Of a stretch of DNA of 64,000 nucleotides, positions 23,769-33,520 are shown one piece after another (position 1 is the stretch's first letter; every line of letters starts with the position of its first letter). The translations under genes and the position numbers were made by a program. A model generated the notes under the pieces. It saw only the letters and a program-made list of their open reading frames with translations. It did not search any database and was not told the origin of the DNA. This DNA is from Dethiosulfatibacter aminovorans DSM 17477 (lineage in GTDB: Bacteria > Bacillota > Clostridia > Tissierellales > Dethiosulfatibacteraceae), in the NCBI RefSeq assembly GCF_900142005.1, contig NZ_FQZL01000018.1, forward strand, positions 1 through 64,000. The letters are read 5' to 3'.

Positions 23769-25220
23769 TTAATAAAGTTCGTCTCCCATTATTCCAGGAT
23801 ATTGAGATCGTATTTTAGCCTTTAATTCAGGATGAACAGGCTTGGGAACATGTTTCTTGAGAATTCTGTCTACAACCTTTCTTGCTCTTTCCTCGGTTGT
23901 CTTTGAACCGCCTTCTTCCCATCTGATTCTTGTCTGCCTGTCTGCAATTTTCGGCATGAAGAATTCGTTTCTTACATGAGCCACGGTGTGGTCATCTGAG
24001 AGATAGTGACCTCCTGGCCCAACCCTCTGGATTACGTCAAGGGCAAGGGTATCGTCGTTAACTGTTATTCCATCCATTACTCTAAGTACATTTCCCAATA
24101 TCTCGTTGTCTATGACCATCTTGTCGTAAGAGAACACCTGGCACATTTCAAGAAGTCCCACTGAATCATGGATGTAGTTGCTTCCTGACAGCGCAACTGT
24201 CATGGCGGTTATTGCACTTTCATATCCTGCCTGAGTATCTATGGTCTTTGAATCGGACATTCCTGCAGTACCATACATGGGAAGATCGTAGAACTGGGTC
24301 ATTTGTGAAATTCCTGCATTTATCATGGCTGATTCAACTGCTCCTGCCATGTATGTTCCTTCTCTCATGTCCATTATGCTTGAAGTTGATCCATAAAGTA
24401 TTGGAGTTCCAGGATTCACAAGCTGAGTGAGTGTAATCCCGGCAAGAGTTTCGGCATTGTTTATGGCTATTGTTCCAGCTATAGTAACGGGAGACGTCGC
24501 GCCTGCGAGAGGCTCGGATGAAACAACGACAGGAAGTCCCTTTTTTGCTATTTCTATAAGGAAGTCGGAATATAGGTCGTCCATTATTAGAGGGCTGATC
24601 ATTAGAACTATGAATGAAGCTATAGGTCTTTTCCTGAGCTCATCAGCTCCTCCGGCAACCTGTTCTGCAATGTCGATTGCTCCTTTCAGGCCTTCCATAG
24701 TATACATTCCACCCATTACGTGCTTGTTTGTGTTTGTTAGACCCCAGTAGAACCTGTTGACATCGGAAGCAGAATCCGGCACGTCCTGTGGATATGTGTT
24801 TATTACGTAGAATGACGTGTTGTTGCAGTAGTCAACCATCCTTGCTATGTCCCTTACATCCTTTGTTTCAGTAGGCCTTTTTTTGCCTGTTTCAAGGTCA
24901 AGAGCGTAAAGTACAGTACCTCCTGTACCGAGGTGGGTACGAGTCTTTTCCAGGTGGAGGTCGTTCTTCTCTTCCTTGCCGTAGAGAATCACTTTTGAAG
25001 GAGCTGATTCAACAGCTTTCATTACCATTTCCCGGGGGATTTTCACTATATGAGTTTCTTCATCAACTTCCGCTCCGTTTTCTGCGAAAATCTTTCTGGC
25101 ATCTGCATTCTTTATTTTCATACCTGTATCTTCCAGGATTTTCATTGATGTTTCGTGAATCTTTTTAATATCAGTATCACTTAGCAGACGCAACTGTCCG
25201 CCTTCAGCAGCTTTAAACAT
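23769..25220 (-). CDS. Trimethylamine methyltransferase (MttB) family protein, non-pyrrolysine type
   Basis: Moves a methyl group from a quaternary amine to the cobalt of a partner corrinoid protein. The 483-residue frame is unbroken, with no in-frame amber codon, so it is a member of the COG5598 group that lacks pyrrolysine. Characterised members act on glycine betaine, proline betaine, carnitine or gamma-butyrobetaine. Recognisable segments are THLGTGGTVLYALD, MGGMYTMEGLKGA, SSEPLAGATSPVTIAG and GPGGHYLSDDHTV. The partner corrinoid gene lies 42 bases upstream in the same transcript. A sigma-54 promoter drives the pair. The actual substrate cannot be read from the sequence. Confidence 0.9.
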   Translation of the reverse strand: MFKAAEGGQLRLLSDTDIKKIHETSMKILEDTGMKIKNADARKIFAENGAEVDEETHIVKIPREMVMKAVESAPSKVILYGKEEKNDLHLEKTRTHLGTGGTVLYALDLETGKKRPTETKDVRDIARMVDYCNNTSFYVINTYPQDVPDSASDVNRFYWGLTNTNKHVMGGMYTMEGLKGAIDIAEQVAGGADELRKRPIASFIVLMISPLIMDDLYSDFLIEIAKKGLPVVVSSEPLAGATSPVTIAGTIAINNAETLAGITLTQLVNPGTPILYGSTSSIMDMREGTYMAGAVESAMINAGISQMTQFYDLPMYGTAGMSDSKTIDTQAGYESAITAMTVALSGSNYIHDSVGLLEMCQVFSYDKMVIDNEILGNVLRVMDGITVNDDTLALDVIQRVGPGGHYLSDDHTVAHVRNEFFMPKIADRQTRIRWEEGGSKTTEERARKVVDRILKKHVPKPVHPELKAKIRSQYPGIMGDELY

Positions 25221-25262
25221 TATATTCTCCTTTAAAATTATTAATATTGATTTCTTGTCCCA

Positions 25263-25895
25263 TTAAGCCATCAGTCTGTTTGCCAGGTCAACTGCAGCAG
25301 CGGCATCGGCTGAGAATGATGCACCTATCTGATCGGCATAGTTTGTCGACACCGGCGCTCCACCGATCATGACCTGCAGCTTGTCGTACATTCCGTTTTC
25401 CTTCAACGCTTCAACAGTTTCCTTCATGGACATCATTGTTGTGGTAAGCATTGCAGACATTCCTATGATGTCAGGCTGGTGTTCTTTGACCGCTTCTATT
25501 ATAGCCTCTGGACCTACGTCTACACCCAAGTCTACAATTTCGTAGCCTGCTCCTTCCAGCATCATGGCAACAAGCTTCTTTCCTATATCGTGAAGGTCTC
25601 CCTTGACTGTGCAGAAAATACATTTGCCTGCTGATGTTACATCGCCTTCTTTTAATAGAGGTTTGAGAAGATCCATTCCGGAAGCCATTGCTTTGGCAGC
25701 AACAAGAACTTCAGGAACGAACATTTCTCCGTCGCTGAAAAGTTCTCCAACCTCGTTCATGCCAGTTAGAAGCGCTTCATTTATTATCTCCTTAGGCTCA
25801 TAGCCTTCATCCAGTGCTTTTTGGGTAAGCTCCGCAACCTCAGTGTATCGGCCTTTGATAAGGCTTTCGGTAATTTGCTCATACATGTTATTCAT
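25263..25895 (-). CDS. Corrinoid (methylcobalamin) carrier protein, MttC/MtgC type
   Basis: Accepts methyl groups from the MttB-type enzyme. The 210 residues comprise a helical N-terminal cap (EVGELFSDGEMFVPEVLVAAKAM) and a Rossmann-like B12 domain with GDLHDIGKKLV, where His102 is the lower cobalt ligand. GVDVG and GGAPVS complete the dimethylbenzimidazole pocket. It is the promoter-proximal gene behind a sigma-54 promoter. No reductive activator (RamA) or MtaA/MtvA-like methyltransferase to tetrahydrofolate is present nearby, so the rest of the pathway is elsewhere. Confidence 0.93.
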   Translation of the reverse strand: MNNMYEQITESLIKGRYTEVAELTQKALDEGYEPKEIINEALLTGMNEVGELFSDGEMFVPEVLVAAKAMASGMDLLKPLLKEGDVTSAGKCIFCTVKGDLHDIGKKLVAMMLEGAGYEIVDLGVDVGPEAIIEAVKEHQPDIIGMSAMLTTTMMSMKETVEALKENGMYDKLQVMIGGAPVSTNYADQIGASFSADAAAAVDLANRLMA

Positions 25896-25933
25896 AACCT
25901 AACTCCTTTAAAATATTTTATGCAAATAATTAG

Positions 25934-25950
25934 AGCAAGGACCGTGCCAA
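25934..25950 (-). promoter_or_regulatory. Sigma-54 promoter of the corrinoid-mttB operon
   Basis: On the minus strand the sequence reads TTGGCACGGTCCTTGCT: TGGCAC at 25949-25944 (-24) and TTGC at 25938-25935 (-12), with correct spacing. It lies 40-55 bases before the corrinoid gene. The sigma-54 activator is encoded next to it. Confidence 0.92.
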
Positions 25951-26057
25951 AAAAAGAAAATGCAAGATTTTTTCAAGAAAATTCATTTGATTTTGTATTT
26001 TCAACGGTTGAGGAGGCGAATTGAAGTATATATTGAAATGGATTTTTCACAGGGACA

Positions 26058-26070
26058 TCTCAGTGTGAGA
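26058..26070. promoter_or_regulatory. Candidate upstream activator site for the sigma-54 regulator
   Basis: Perfect inverted repeat TCTCA-GTG-TGAGA located about 110 bases upstream of the sigma-54 promoter, the usual distance for an enhancer site. Only one copy was noticed, so the assignment is tentative. Confidence 0.45.
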
Positions 26071-26130
26071 CAGAAATGGAGGTGAGTTGTTTTATGACAA
26101 CGATTTCGTTGGCTTTACAGGGTTAAAAAG

Positions 26131-26177
26131 AAAGACATATCAGGTTGAGATGTTAAATCTCAACCTGATATGTCTTT
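26131..26177. terminator. Long terminator hairpin after the sigma-54 activator gene
   Basis: A 21-bp perfect stem (26131-26151 with 26157-26177) and a 5-base loop, with T/A runs on both sides. It separates the activator gene from the regulatory region of the mttB operon. Confidence 0.92.
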
Positions 26178-26207
26178 TATTAATAGTATGAAAGTTCCAG
26201 AATAAAA

Positions 26208-27974
26208 TTACTGCAACTCGTATTTGCTGAGGCGCCTGTATATTGTGGCCCTGCTTATTCCGAGCATTTTTGCTGCCTTTATACGTCCGTTTTCCGACCA
26301 GCCGTACCTGTCGAGAGCTTTTTTTATATGTTCCTTTTCCATTTCATCCAATGTCTTGAATTCTCCCGATTCTTCAACCTTTTTCATCTGAAACGGCAGG
26401 TTTTCCTTTTGTATGTACAGGGAGTTTTCCATATTTACTGCGTATTCTATGGCATTTTGAAGTTCTCTTATATTGCCTTTCCAAGAATACTCCATAAATG
26501 TTTCCCTGACTTCATTTGAAAGCCCTTCGATATTTTTATTGAACTTTTTCTTGAACTTGTCAATGAAGTAATCAGACAGAACGAGTATGTCGTTGCCCCT
26601 TTCCCTTAAGGGAGGGATGAAGAGGCTTACAACATTGAGCCTGTGGAACAGGTCTTCCCTGAATTGTCCCGTCTCGACCATTTCGTCTATCCTCATGTTG
26701 GTGGCTGCAATTATCCTTATGTCAACCGGGATGCTTCTGCTGGATCCCACCCTTTCTATTTCCCTGGTTTCCAGTACGCGGAGAAGCTTAATCTGAAGGT
26801 AGAGGGGCATGTTCTCGATTTCGTCAAGGAATATGGTTCCCTTGTCGGCTATGTAGAATTTACCTTTCTTTCCTGTGGTGCTGGCTCCAGTAAAGGACCC
26901 TTTCTCGTAACCGAAAAGCTCGCTTTCTATTAGTGTCTCGGGTATTGCGCCGCAGTTTATTGCAACAAAGGGCTTGTCCTTTCTATTGCTGAGGGAATGG
27001 ATAGCTCTTGCGAAGAGTTCCTTTCCCGTGCCTGTTTCTCCTATAAGCATAACAGTGGAATCATTTACGGCTATACTTGACACTTTATTCTTGAATTCAA
27101 TGAAGGAGGGATCTTCTCCGATTATTTCGTTGAAACCTATCTGGCTGTTTTTTTCGGAAAGTTCGTATGCAAGTCGGGTTGTATCTTTGATATCCTCAAA
27201 CATATAGACTGCAGCGCTTATATAGTCTTCAACGGTTACATTTTTCCATGAATATATGAAGTCTGTTGATTTGTTCTCGGATTTAAAGTTTATCTCCTTG
27301 TACTTCACCCTGTCCTGATGGTCCTCCTCGGGATCTGTTGAGATTCCGGGCAAAAGGTCCGAAATTTTCATGCCTGTGACATCATCCTTGTCCATATCAA
27401 GCCTTTTAAGCATGAAGTTGTTCACATCTGCAACTACGCCATCCTTGTTGACGATGACTATGCCCTTATCCAGTGTATCTATTACAGTATTAACAAGCTT
27501 GGAGTTGATGGTTATTCTGGAAATTATTTCATGCTCCATGACTTTGGTGCTTATTAGGTTTGCAATTTTTTTCAAAAATTCCAGCATGGGCTCCTTGTTG
27601 TTAGTCAGGAGACCTTCCTGTACCGTGGTCATTGCTACAAAACCTATTATTCCCACAACTTCATCTTCAAGTTCAATAACCGTATATACGGCCTTTCCGT
27701 AGTTGCAGTTACGGTAATGGGGGCAGTTCATGCATTCGGGCTGGTTTCCGGGCGAGTCCAGTATTATGTCCTTTTTGTTTTCAAGCATGCATTTTCTTAT
27801 GACTCCCTGCTCGAGAATTTTTTGTCCGATGAGTTTCTTTATGCGTCCCGTTCCGGCCACCCATGTCATCTCATTGTCCACTACTTCCACGTCAAGCTTA
27901 AGGGCTGATTTCGACACTTCTGCAAATTTCTGTACAACATCCCTTATTTCTGACAGTCTGCTCAAATATTTCAC
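26208..27974 (-). CDS. Sigma-54-dependent transcriptional activator with PAS domain
   Basis: A 588-residue enhancer-binding protein. The N-terminal sensor region (1-150) carries Cys62 and the cluster Cys81, Cys84 and Cys90 (ECMNCPHYRNC), which could bind a metal or iron-sulfur centre. A PAS domain follows at about 155-270. The AAA+ domain has Walker A GETGTGKE (312-319), GSFTGA (359-364) for sigma-54 contact, Walker B TIFLDEIENM and arginine-finger regions. A Fis-type HTH ends the protein (GRIKAAKMLGISRATIYRRL). GSFTGA replaces the usual GAFTGA. The neighbouring operon has a near-consensus sigma-54 promoter and a palindrome, so it is the likely target. The signal is unknown. Confidence 0.93.
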   Translation of the reverse strand: MKYLSRLSEIRDVVQKFAEVSKSALKLDVEVVDNEMTWVAGTGRIKKLIGQKILEQGVIRKCMLENKKDIILDSPGNQPECMNCPHYRNCNYGKAVYTVIELEDEVVGIIGFVAMTTVQEGLLTNNKEPMLEFLKKIANLISTKVMEHEIISRITINSKLVNTVIDTLDKGIVIVNKDGVVADVNNFMLKRLDMDKDDVTGMKISDLLPGISTDPEEDHQDRVKYKEINFKSENKSTDFIYSWKNVTVEDYISAAVYMFEDIKDTTRLAYELSEKNSQIGFNEIIGEDPSFIEFKNKVSSIAVNDSTVMLIGETGTGKELFARAIHSLSNRKDKPFVAINCGAIPETLIESELFGYEKGSFTGASTTGKKGKFYIADKGTIFLDEIENMPLYLQIKLLRVLETREIERVGSSRSIPVDIRIIAATNMRIDEMVETGQFREDLFHRLNVVSLFIPPLRERGNDILVLSDYFIDKFKKKFNKNIEGLSNEVRETFMEYSWKGNIRELQNAIEYAVNMENSLYIQKENLPFQMKKVEESGEFKTLDEMEKEHIKKALDRYGWSENGRIKAAKMLGISRATIYRRLSKYELQ

Positions 27975-28031
27975 CTCGCTAAATTGATAATAATTTTAAT
28001 TATATATCAATTGCAGGAAAAGTCAAAATAA

Positions 28032-28069
28032 AAGGCTGCAATTTCTCAGTTTTGAGATATTGCAGCCTT
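28032..28069 (-). terminator. Terminator after the lactate permease gene
   Basis: Stem AAGGCTGCAAT/ATTGCAGCCTT with an extended inner part (TCTCA/TGAGA) and A/T-rich flanks, 35 bases past the lctP stop on the minus strand. Confidence 0.85.
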
Positions 28070-28103
28070 AAATATTATTGATCAATTAGATGGGTATGAA
28101 AGC

Positions 28104-29756
28104 CTAAAGAGGCAGGGGATCGAATCCAGAGTATATGAGTATTGCGAAAAATACTGCTATCACTATGGAATAGATAAACATCGGTATTGCATTTCTCTTT
28201 ATGAGCTTTCCTTCCATACCTATTACACCCACGGTTGCACATACAGCCACTACATTGTTGACGCATACCATATTGCCGATTCCTCCTCCAATAACCTGCA
28301 TTGCAGTGATGAGGACCGGAGGCATTTCAAGTATGGTGGCAGTTTCAAACTGAAGGGATGAGAAAAGGATATTGGATACGGTGTTGGAACCTGACATGAA
28401 AGCACCAAGAACTCCTATGAAAGGAGATACAAAAACAAATGCGCTCCCTGCGAGACCTGCAAGTGCTTCAGCCATTTCAGTTAGCATGCTTTCCAGTCCA
28501 GCTCCGTTGACTCCCGAGTTCAGCATCAGTTGAACCATGGCTATTCCTGCAAACAGGGCTATTGCCGCACTCGTTATCTGTTTAAAGGTGTTCTTCCATG
28601 CAAATTTAATTTCTTCCGCCTTCATTCCATGGATGAAGTGAGTTAAAACAGCAACAAGCATGAAAGGTATTGTTCCTGGAAGATATGCCCATTTAAGGCT
28701 GTAGTCCAGTCCTGTTCCCATTACATTTGATATGGTGATTGTCTGCGATGACAGGAAGGCCTTGAGTCCCAGACTTGGAATTCTTGTAACTACGAGTATG
28801 ACAGCAATAAGCATGTATGGTGTCCATGCCTTCATTAGCGACATGTTTGATTCCGTCGTCTTGCCTAGATCAGCCATTGATTTCCAATCTTCATCCCAGT
28901 TCTCTTCGGAAGGGAAAGTCCATGTTTCCTTTGGAATAAGGAATCCCTTTTGAGCTGCAGGTATCACTAAAGCCAGTCCCACGAATGCGCCGACAAGTGA
29001 TGGGAGCTCGGGACCAAAGAAAGTTGCTGTTAAAAAGTAGGGAACCGTAAAAGCAAGTCCAGCGAAGATGGCAAATGGTGCAGCTTTAAGACCGTCTTTA
29101 AAAGACCTGTTTTCACCGAAAAATTTAGTCATGAGTCCCAGTGCCAGAAGGGGCAGAAAGGTCCCCGCTACTGAATGCCCTAAGGCAGACCATTTGGTAA
29201 TAGCCATCTGGTATGTCGCCGTGTCTGCACCAATTGCAGTAAGGTTGTATGATAGAGTGCTCATGGCTCCAAATACCGGAGTCCCCACTGCTCCAAATGC
29301 AACCGGTGTGCTGTTCATTATTAGGGCAACCATGGCGGCAGCCAGAGGTGGAAATCCCAGTCCTACGAGAAGAGGACCGGCCAGGGCGGCCGGTGTTCCA
29401 AATCCAGCTGCACCTTCAATGAATGCCTCGAACATCCATGCAATTATCAATACTTGTATTCTTCTGTCCTTTGTTATTCCGCTGAAGCCGTTGTTTATTG
29501 TCGACATGGCTCCTGACTGCTTCAGTGTGTTGAGTATGAGTATCGCGCCGAAAATTATTACCAGGACATCAAAAGATTTTAATACTCCGTAGACTGAAAA
29601 GCCTATTACACTTCCAAATTCCATTTTCCATCCTGTAAGGGCGATTACTGCAGCCGTTGCCCATGATACGGGCAGTGCTTTCTTGGCTCCCCAGTTAAGT
29701 ACAGTCATCAGTATGATGGTAACCAAGATAGGGGTGAAAGCCAAAAGTGCATACAT
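28104..29756 (-). CDS. lctP: L-lactate permease (LctP/LldP family)
   Basis: Imports lactate with protons or sodium. The 550-residue protein has about 13 hydrophobic spans and LctP signatures: [38 protein letters not shown] and [31 protein letters not shown] precedes the ATG. It is the last gene of a five-gene operon (etfB, etfA, FAD dehydrogenase, racemase, permease) with the same gene set as the lctBCDEF cluster of Acetobacterium woodii. This makes lactate rather than glycolate the likely cargo. Confidence 0.94.
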   Translation of the reverse strand: MYALLAFTPILVTIILMTVLNWGAKKALPVSWATAAVIALTGWKMEFGSVIGFSVYGVLKSFDVLVIIFGAILILNTLKQSGAMSTINNGFSGITKDRRIQVLIIAWMFEAFIEGAAGFGTPAALAGPLLVGLGFPPLAAAMVALIMNSTPVAFGAVGTPVFGAMSTLSYNLTAIGADTATYQMAITKWSALGHSVAGTFLPLLALGLMTKFFGENRSFKDGLKAAPFAIFAGLAFTVPYFLTATFFGPELPSLVGAFVGLALVIPAAQKGFLIPKETWTFPSEENWDEDWKSMADLGKTTESNMSLMKAWTPYMLIAVILVVTRIPSLGLKAFLSSQTITISNVMGTGLDYSLKWAYLPGTIPFMLVAVLTHFIHGMKAEEIKFAWKNTFKQITSAAIALFAGIAMVQLMLNSGVNGAGLESMLTEMAEALAGLAGSAFVFVSPFIGVLGAFMSGSNTVSNILFSSLQFETATILEMPPVLITAMQVIGGGIGNMVCVNNVVAVCATVGVIGMEGKLIKRNAIPMFIYSIVIAVFFAILIYSGFDPLPL

Positions 29757-29814
29757 AAACTATTCCTCCTTATATTCTTTTAAAACAATTCAATGTCATT
29801 TATATCCAAGCTGA

Positions 29815-31086
29815 TTATTCCACTATGACCGAAACTCCGTCGGGGATTACAGTCACCCTGTAGTCATCCCTTCCCAGGAGCTCTTCGGCTATTGAAAAGG
29901 CTTCCTCCATACTTTTTGCATAATGCATGTGCATATCCTCTATCATCTGTTTGGGCGCATCTGTGACCATGACGATCTCATGCTTCATAAGTAGTCTGGC
30001 CAAGACCTGGGATTCCCACTGGTCAGGCACTGTCTCGTTCCTTTCTCTTTCAAGAATATCCTTCATTATCTTTTCCGGTGAAGCTCCATCCTTGAAAGTT
30101 TTGTAAAATTCTTCTCCACCATGTCCGTCGCTGCATTCGCTCGCCATTATTATGATTCCTCCGTCGTTTATGCTTGCCTCTGCAGCAGTCATTCCCTTTA
30201 CAGACTGATATATATTCTGGTCAAGAGGATACCCTCCGTTGGTGGTCACGACTACATCCGCTTTTTTACCTTCAGCTCCTGCAAGGCCCTTTAAAAACCT
30301 GCATCCTTCGTAATGGGCCTTTTCCCTGTCTCCTGCAAATGCTGCGATAACTTTCTTGTCCTGATCTATCACTACATTTATGATGAATTTGAGATTTGAC
30401 TTTTCTGCTGCATACAGCATGTCGATATGCAAAGGGTTGTTTTCGAGAATACCCGTTCTTGCATATCTTGAATCTATGAATTCGGCGCAGTGGTTGGCAA
30501 GTACTGTCTTGTAACTTGCAATGCCGGGCAGGATGGACTTTCTTCCTCCTGAAAATCCTGCAAAGAAATGTGGCTCTATGAAACCTTCGGCTATCAACAG
30601 ATCCGCTTCTACTGCAGTTCTGTTGATCATCAGTGAACCCCCTGATGGAAGAGTGCCAAGGTCTGCCATGTCGGCCTCATTCTTGCTGTCGTGCATTACA
30701 ATTCTCACATTGTCAACTATTTCATCACCATACTTGTCCCGCAATTCTTCATCTGTAGATGCCCTGTGAGCTCCCGTCGCCACCAGTATTGTAATCTCGG
30801 CATCGCTATTGGCCTTCCTTATGGTGGCGAGAACCTCCGGCATTATTACATGTGAAGGAACAGGCCTTGTATGATCACTTGATATGATGACTATCTTTTT
30901 CTTTCCTTTTGACAAAATTTCAAGAGATTCAGAACCTATGGGATTCCTCAAAGCGTCTCTTACAATCTCGGATTCCGACTTTTGTGATTTGTATTCATGT
31001 GTTCTTGAATAGAGAAGTCCCTCAATTCTCTCTTCTGATATTTCCAGATCTTTGCTACCCTTTCCATATGGCAGGCTTATTCTCAA
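29815..31086 (-). CDS. larA: Nickel-pincer lactate racemase (LarA family)
   Basis: Interconverts D- and L-lactate with a nickel-pincer nucleotide cofactor covalently attached to a lysine. The protein of about 423 residues has the LarA landmarks ATGAHR, HDSKNEADMADLG, and EPHFFAGFSGGRKSILPG, which holds a cofactor histidine and the attachment lysine, plus NHCAEF. A TTG at 31086 is preferred because AAGGAG lies nine bases before it; the ATG at 31095 nearly overlaps that site. Genes for cofactor synthesis (larB, larC, larE) are not in the window. It lies between the lactate dehydrogenase and permease genes, so lactate is the expected substrate. Confidence 0.9.
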   Translation of the reverse strand: MRISLPYGKGSKDLEISEERIEGLLYSRTHEYKSQKSESEIVRDALRNPIGSESLEILSKGKKKIVIISSDHTRPVPSHVIMPEVLATIRKANSDAEITILVATGAHRASTDEELRDKYGDEIVDNVRIVMHDSKNEADMADLGTLPSGGSLMINRTAVEADLLIAEGFIEPHFFAGFSGGRKSILPGIASYKTVLANHCAEFIDSRYARTGILENNPLHIDMLYAAEKSNLKFIINVVIDQDKKVIAAFAGDREKAHYEGCRFLKGLAGAEGKKADVVVTTNGGYPLDQNIYQSVKGMTAAEASINDGGIIIMASECSDGHGGEEFYKTFKDGASPEKIMKDILERERNETVPDQWESQVLARLLMKHEIVMVTDAPKQMIEDMHMHYAKSMEEAFSIAEELLGRDDYRVTVIPDGVSVIVE

Positions 31087-31102
31087 ATAAATCATCTCCT
31101 TT

Positions 31103-32512
31103 CTAATCGATTATTTTACCCGGATTCATTATGTTGTTGGGGTCAAATGCCATTTTTATTTTTTTCATAAGCATTAGCTCCGCTTCCCCTTCGTGTTCCT
31201 TCATATATTTCTTTCTTTTAATTCCTATACCGTGTTCGCCGCTGAGTTTTCCACCCAGGGCATAGACTGCAGTGTAAAGTTCCTGCAAGGCTTTCTCTTC
31301 TATCTCGAACCACTCTTCCATTGTAGTATCCGGATTTTTGACCAGTGTTGTGTGCAGGTTCCCGTCTCCGGCGTGACCGTATGACGGCATCTTGATATCG
31401 TATCTTTCAGATATCTTCTCGATTTCAGGCATCAGTTTTGCTATGTTTGCTATTGGAACCACTATATCTTCCAGACTCTGTTCAGGGCTGTAGACCATAA
31501 ATGCCTCGGCGATATTGCGCCTTACACTCCAGACCCTTTCCTGAGTGGTGTAATTGTCTGCAACATATACTTCTATGGCATTGTTTTCCAGACATAGCTC
31601 CCCGATAGTCTCGGCATCCTGATTGACGTTCTCTTCAACAGTACCGTCCACTTCGATCAGAAGCATGGACCCTGCCTTCTGGTAGGGGAGTTGCTCGTTC
31701 AGGTAGTCGCACGTTGTGTGGACTGAAAGTTTGTCCATGAATTCAACTGATGTAGGTATTATCCTTGATTCCGAAATGATCTTGGGGACCATTTTTATTG
31801 CGGAATCAGCATCCTCGAAAAGCACCAGCAGATCGGTGGCGAATTTCGGTTTTGGGGAAAGCTTCAGTATGGCCTTGGTAATTATTCCGAGTGTTCCCTC
31901 GGATCCTATCATAAGCCTCTTGAGATCGTATCCTGTAACATCCTTTACGTTCTTTCCTCCCATCTGGACAATTTCACCCGTGGGGGTTACAACTTCAAGT
32001 CCCATGACATAGCGTCCTGTCACACCATATTTGATGGCCTTGCCGCCACCTGCGTTCTCAGCAATGTTTCCCCCTATATAGCAGGTCAGAAGGCTCATGG
32101 GGTATCCCGCATAAAAGAGACCCCTTTCATCAACAATGGCATTTATTTCATTGGTGACGAGTCCCGGCTCCACCACTATCATCATATTGTCATAATCGAC
32201 TTCAATAACCTTGTTCATTTTCTCGATTGAGAGCAGTATTCCTCCGAAAGTCGGTATTGCGCCGCCTGAAAGACCGCTGCCTGCACCTCTTGGAGTTATT
32301 GGTATCAGATGCCTGTTTGCCAGCTTGACAACTTCGGATATTTCTTCAGCCGTTCTGGGAGTGATTACAACGTCGGGCATATGTGCATATTCCTTGGGGG
32401 TTTCATCATGGGAATAATTCTCCATTTTTTCTTTGTCGACTATAACATTCTTTGCCCCCAGGATGCCGGTCAGTTCTTCCAGTATTTCTTTGGTTATTGG
32501 ATTGTAATTCAT
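31103..32512 (-). CDS. lctD: FAD-linked D-lactate dehydrogenase of the Etf-coupled type
   Basis: Oxidises lactate to pyruvate. The 469 residues form the GlcD/vanillyl-alcohol-oxidase fold: the PP-loop TPRGAGSGLSGGAIPTFGG binds FAD, followed by GGNIAENAGGGKAIKYGVTG and a C-terminal FAD-oxidase domain with the metal-binding motif GHAGDGNLH and GEHGIG. It starts at the stop codon of etfA, so the three genes are coupled. In Acetobacterium woodii the homologous LDH-EtfAB complex drives NAD-dependent lactate oxidation by electron confurcation with reduced ferredoxin. That mechanism is inferred here from gene order. Confidence 0.93.
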   Translation of the reverse strand: MNYNPITKEILEELTGILGAKNVIVDKEKMENYSHDETPKEYAHMPDVVITPRTAEEISEVVKLANRHLIPITPRGAGSGLSGGAIPTFGGILLSIEKMNKVIEVDYDNMMIVVEPGLVTNEINAIVDERGLFYAGYPMSLLTCYIGGNIAENAGGGKAIKYGVTGRYVMGLEVVTPTGEIVQMGGKNVKDVTGYDLKRLMIGSEGTLGIITKAILKLSPKPKFATDLLVLFEDADSAIKMVPKIISESRIIPTSVEFMDKLSVHTTCDYLNEQLPYQKAGSMLLIEVDGTVEENVNQDAETIGELCLENNAIEVYVADNYTTQERVWSVRRNIAEAFMVYSPEQSLEDIVVPIANIAKLMPEIEKISERYDIKMPSYGHAGDGNLHTTLVKNPDTTMEEWFEIEEKALQELYTAVYALGGKLSGEHGIGIKRKKYMKEHEGEAELMLMKKIKMAFDPNNIMNPGKIID

Positions 32513-33511
32513 CTATTTTCCCTCCTCCTGCAACTTTTTGTTCAGCAAAGGTAAAACTTCAAATAAATCTCCTACAATACCGAAATCTGAAACCTTGAAT
32601 ATTGCGGCTTCAGGGTCAATATTTATAGATACTATTATCTCGGCAGTCTTCATGCCGGCCAGATGTTGTATTGCTCCAGATATGCCTATGGCAATGTACA
32701 GCTTTGGAGTGACTGTCTTTCCGCTGAGGCCCACCTGTTGTGGATAAACAGCCCATCCTCTGTCAACTGCATCCCTGGAAGCCCCTACGACTCCGCCGAG
32801 TTTGTCCGCAAGCTCCTTGAGCATCTTGAAGTTTTCTATCCTCTTCATACCCTTGCCGCCTGCCACGACAACATCTGCTCCCTGAATGTTAAGTCCGCTG
32901 TCCTGACCGTATTCTGACGACAGTTTGACAACCCTTCCGTCAATAAGTGATTCGTCAAATTCGATGAATTCAACTTCGCCAGTCCTGCTTTCGTCTATTT
33001 CAAGGGGCTTAGAGGATTTTGGCCTTACAGTTGCCATCTGGGGTCTGTGGTTAGGAGTTTTTATGGTTGCCAGGATATTTCCCCCTATTGCAGGCCTTGT
33101 CTGAAGGAGATTCTTGGTTTCCTTCTCAATATCAAGCTCCGTGCAGTCTGCGGTCAAGCCCGTGTGGATCCTCATTGCTACGTGAGGCATGAGAGTCCTT
33201 CCGTTTGCTGTAGCAGCTGCAAGTATGATATTCGGCTTTCTCTTTTTTATCAAGTTCACAACCAGGTTGCTGTAGTTTTCAACAATAAAGTCGTTGATGT
33301 TCTCGTTCTCGACAACGATGACCTTGTCTGCTCCTCTCTGGATAAGTTCGTTTATCTGGTCTCTGTCTACATTATTTCCTATTACAACTGAAACAAGATG
33401 CTCCTCAAGCTTGTCTGCCAGCACCCTTCCCCTGGACAAAAGTTCATATGATACATCCTTGAGTTTTCCGTCGTGAGTTTCAGCCATCGTCCAAATATTT
33501 CTATATTCCAT
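32513..33511 (-). CDS. etfA: Electron transfer flavoprotein alpha subunit
   Basis: Part of the FAD-binding EtfAB dimer that passes electrons between the lactate dehydrogenase, NAD and ferredoxin. The 332 residues have the N-terminal Etf domain and the C-terminal FAD motif (YIAIGISGAIQHLAGM, then INIDPEAAIFKVSDFGIVGD). It lacks the extra ferredoxin domain seen in some clostridial EtfA proteins. AGGAGG precedes the ATG, etfB is nine bases upstream and lctD begins at its stop. Confidence 0.95.
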   Translation of the reverse strand: MEYRNIWTMAETHDGKLKDVSYELLSRGRVLADKLEEHLVSVVIGNNVDRDQINELIQRGADKVIVVENENINDFIVENYSNLVVNLIKKRKPNIILAAATANGRTLMPHVAMRIHTGLTADCTELDIEKETKNLLQTRPAIGGNILATIKTPNHRPQMATVRPKSSKPLEIDESRTGEVEFIEFDESLIDGRVVKLSSEYGQDSGLNIQGADVVVAGGKGMKRIENFKMLKELADKLGGVVGASRDAVDRGWAVYPQQVGLSGKTVTPKLYIAIGISGAIQHLAGMKTAEIIVSINIDPEAAIFKVSDFGIVGDLFEVLPLLNKKLQEEGK

Positions 33512-33520
33512 AACTGCCTC

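Noticed and set aside
23769-25220. Pyrrolysine-containing trimethylamine methyltransferase
   Set aside because: No in-frame TAG interrupts the 483 codons, so it belongs to the non-Pyl group.
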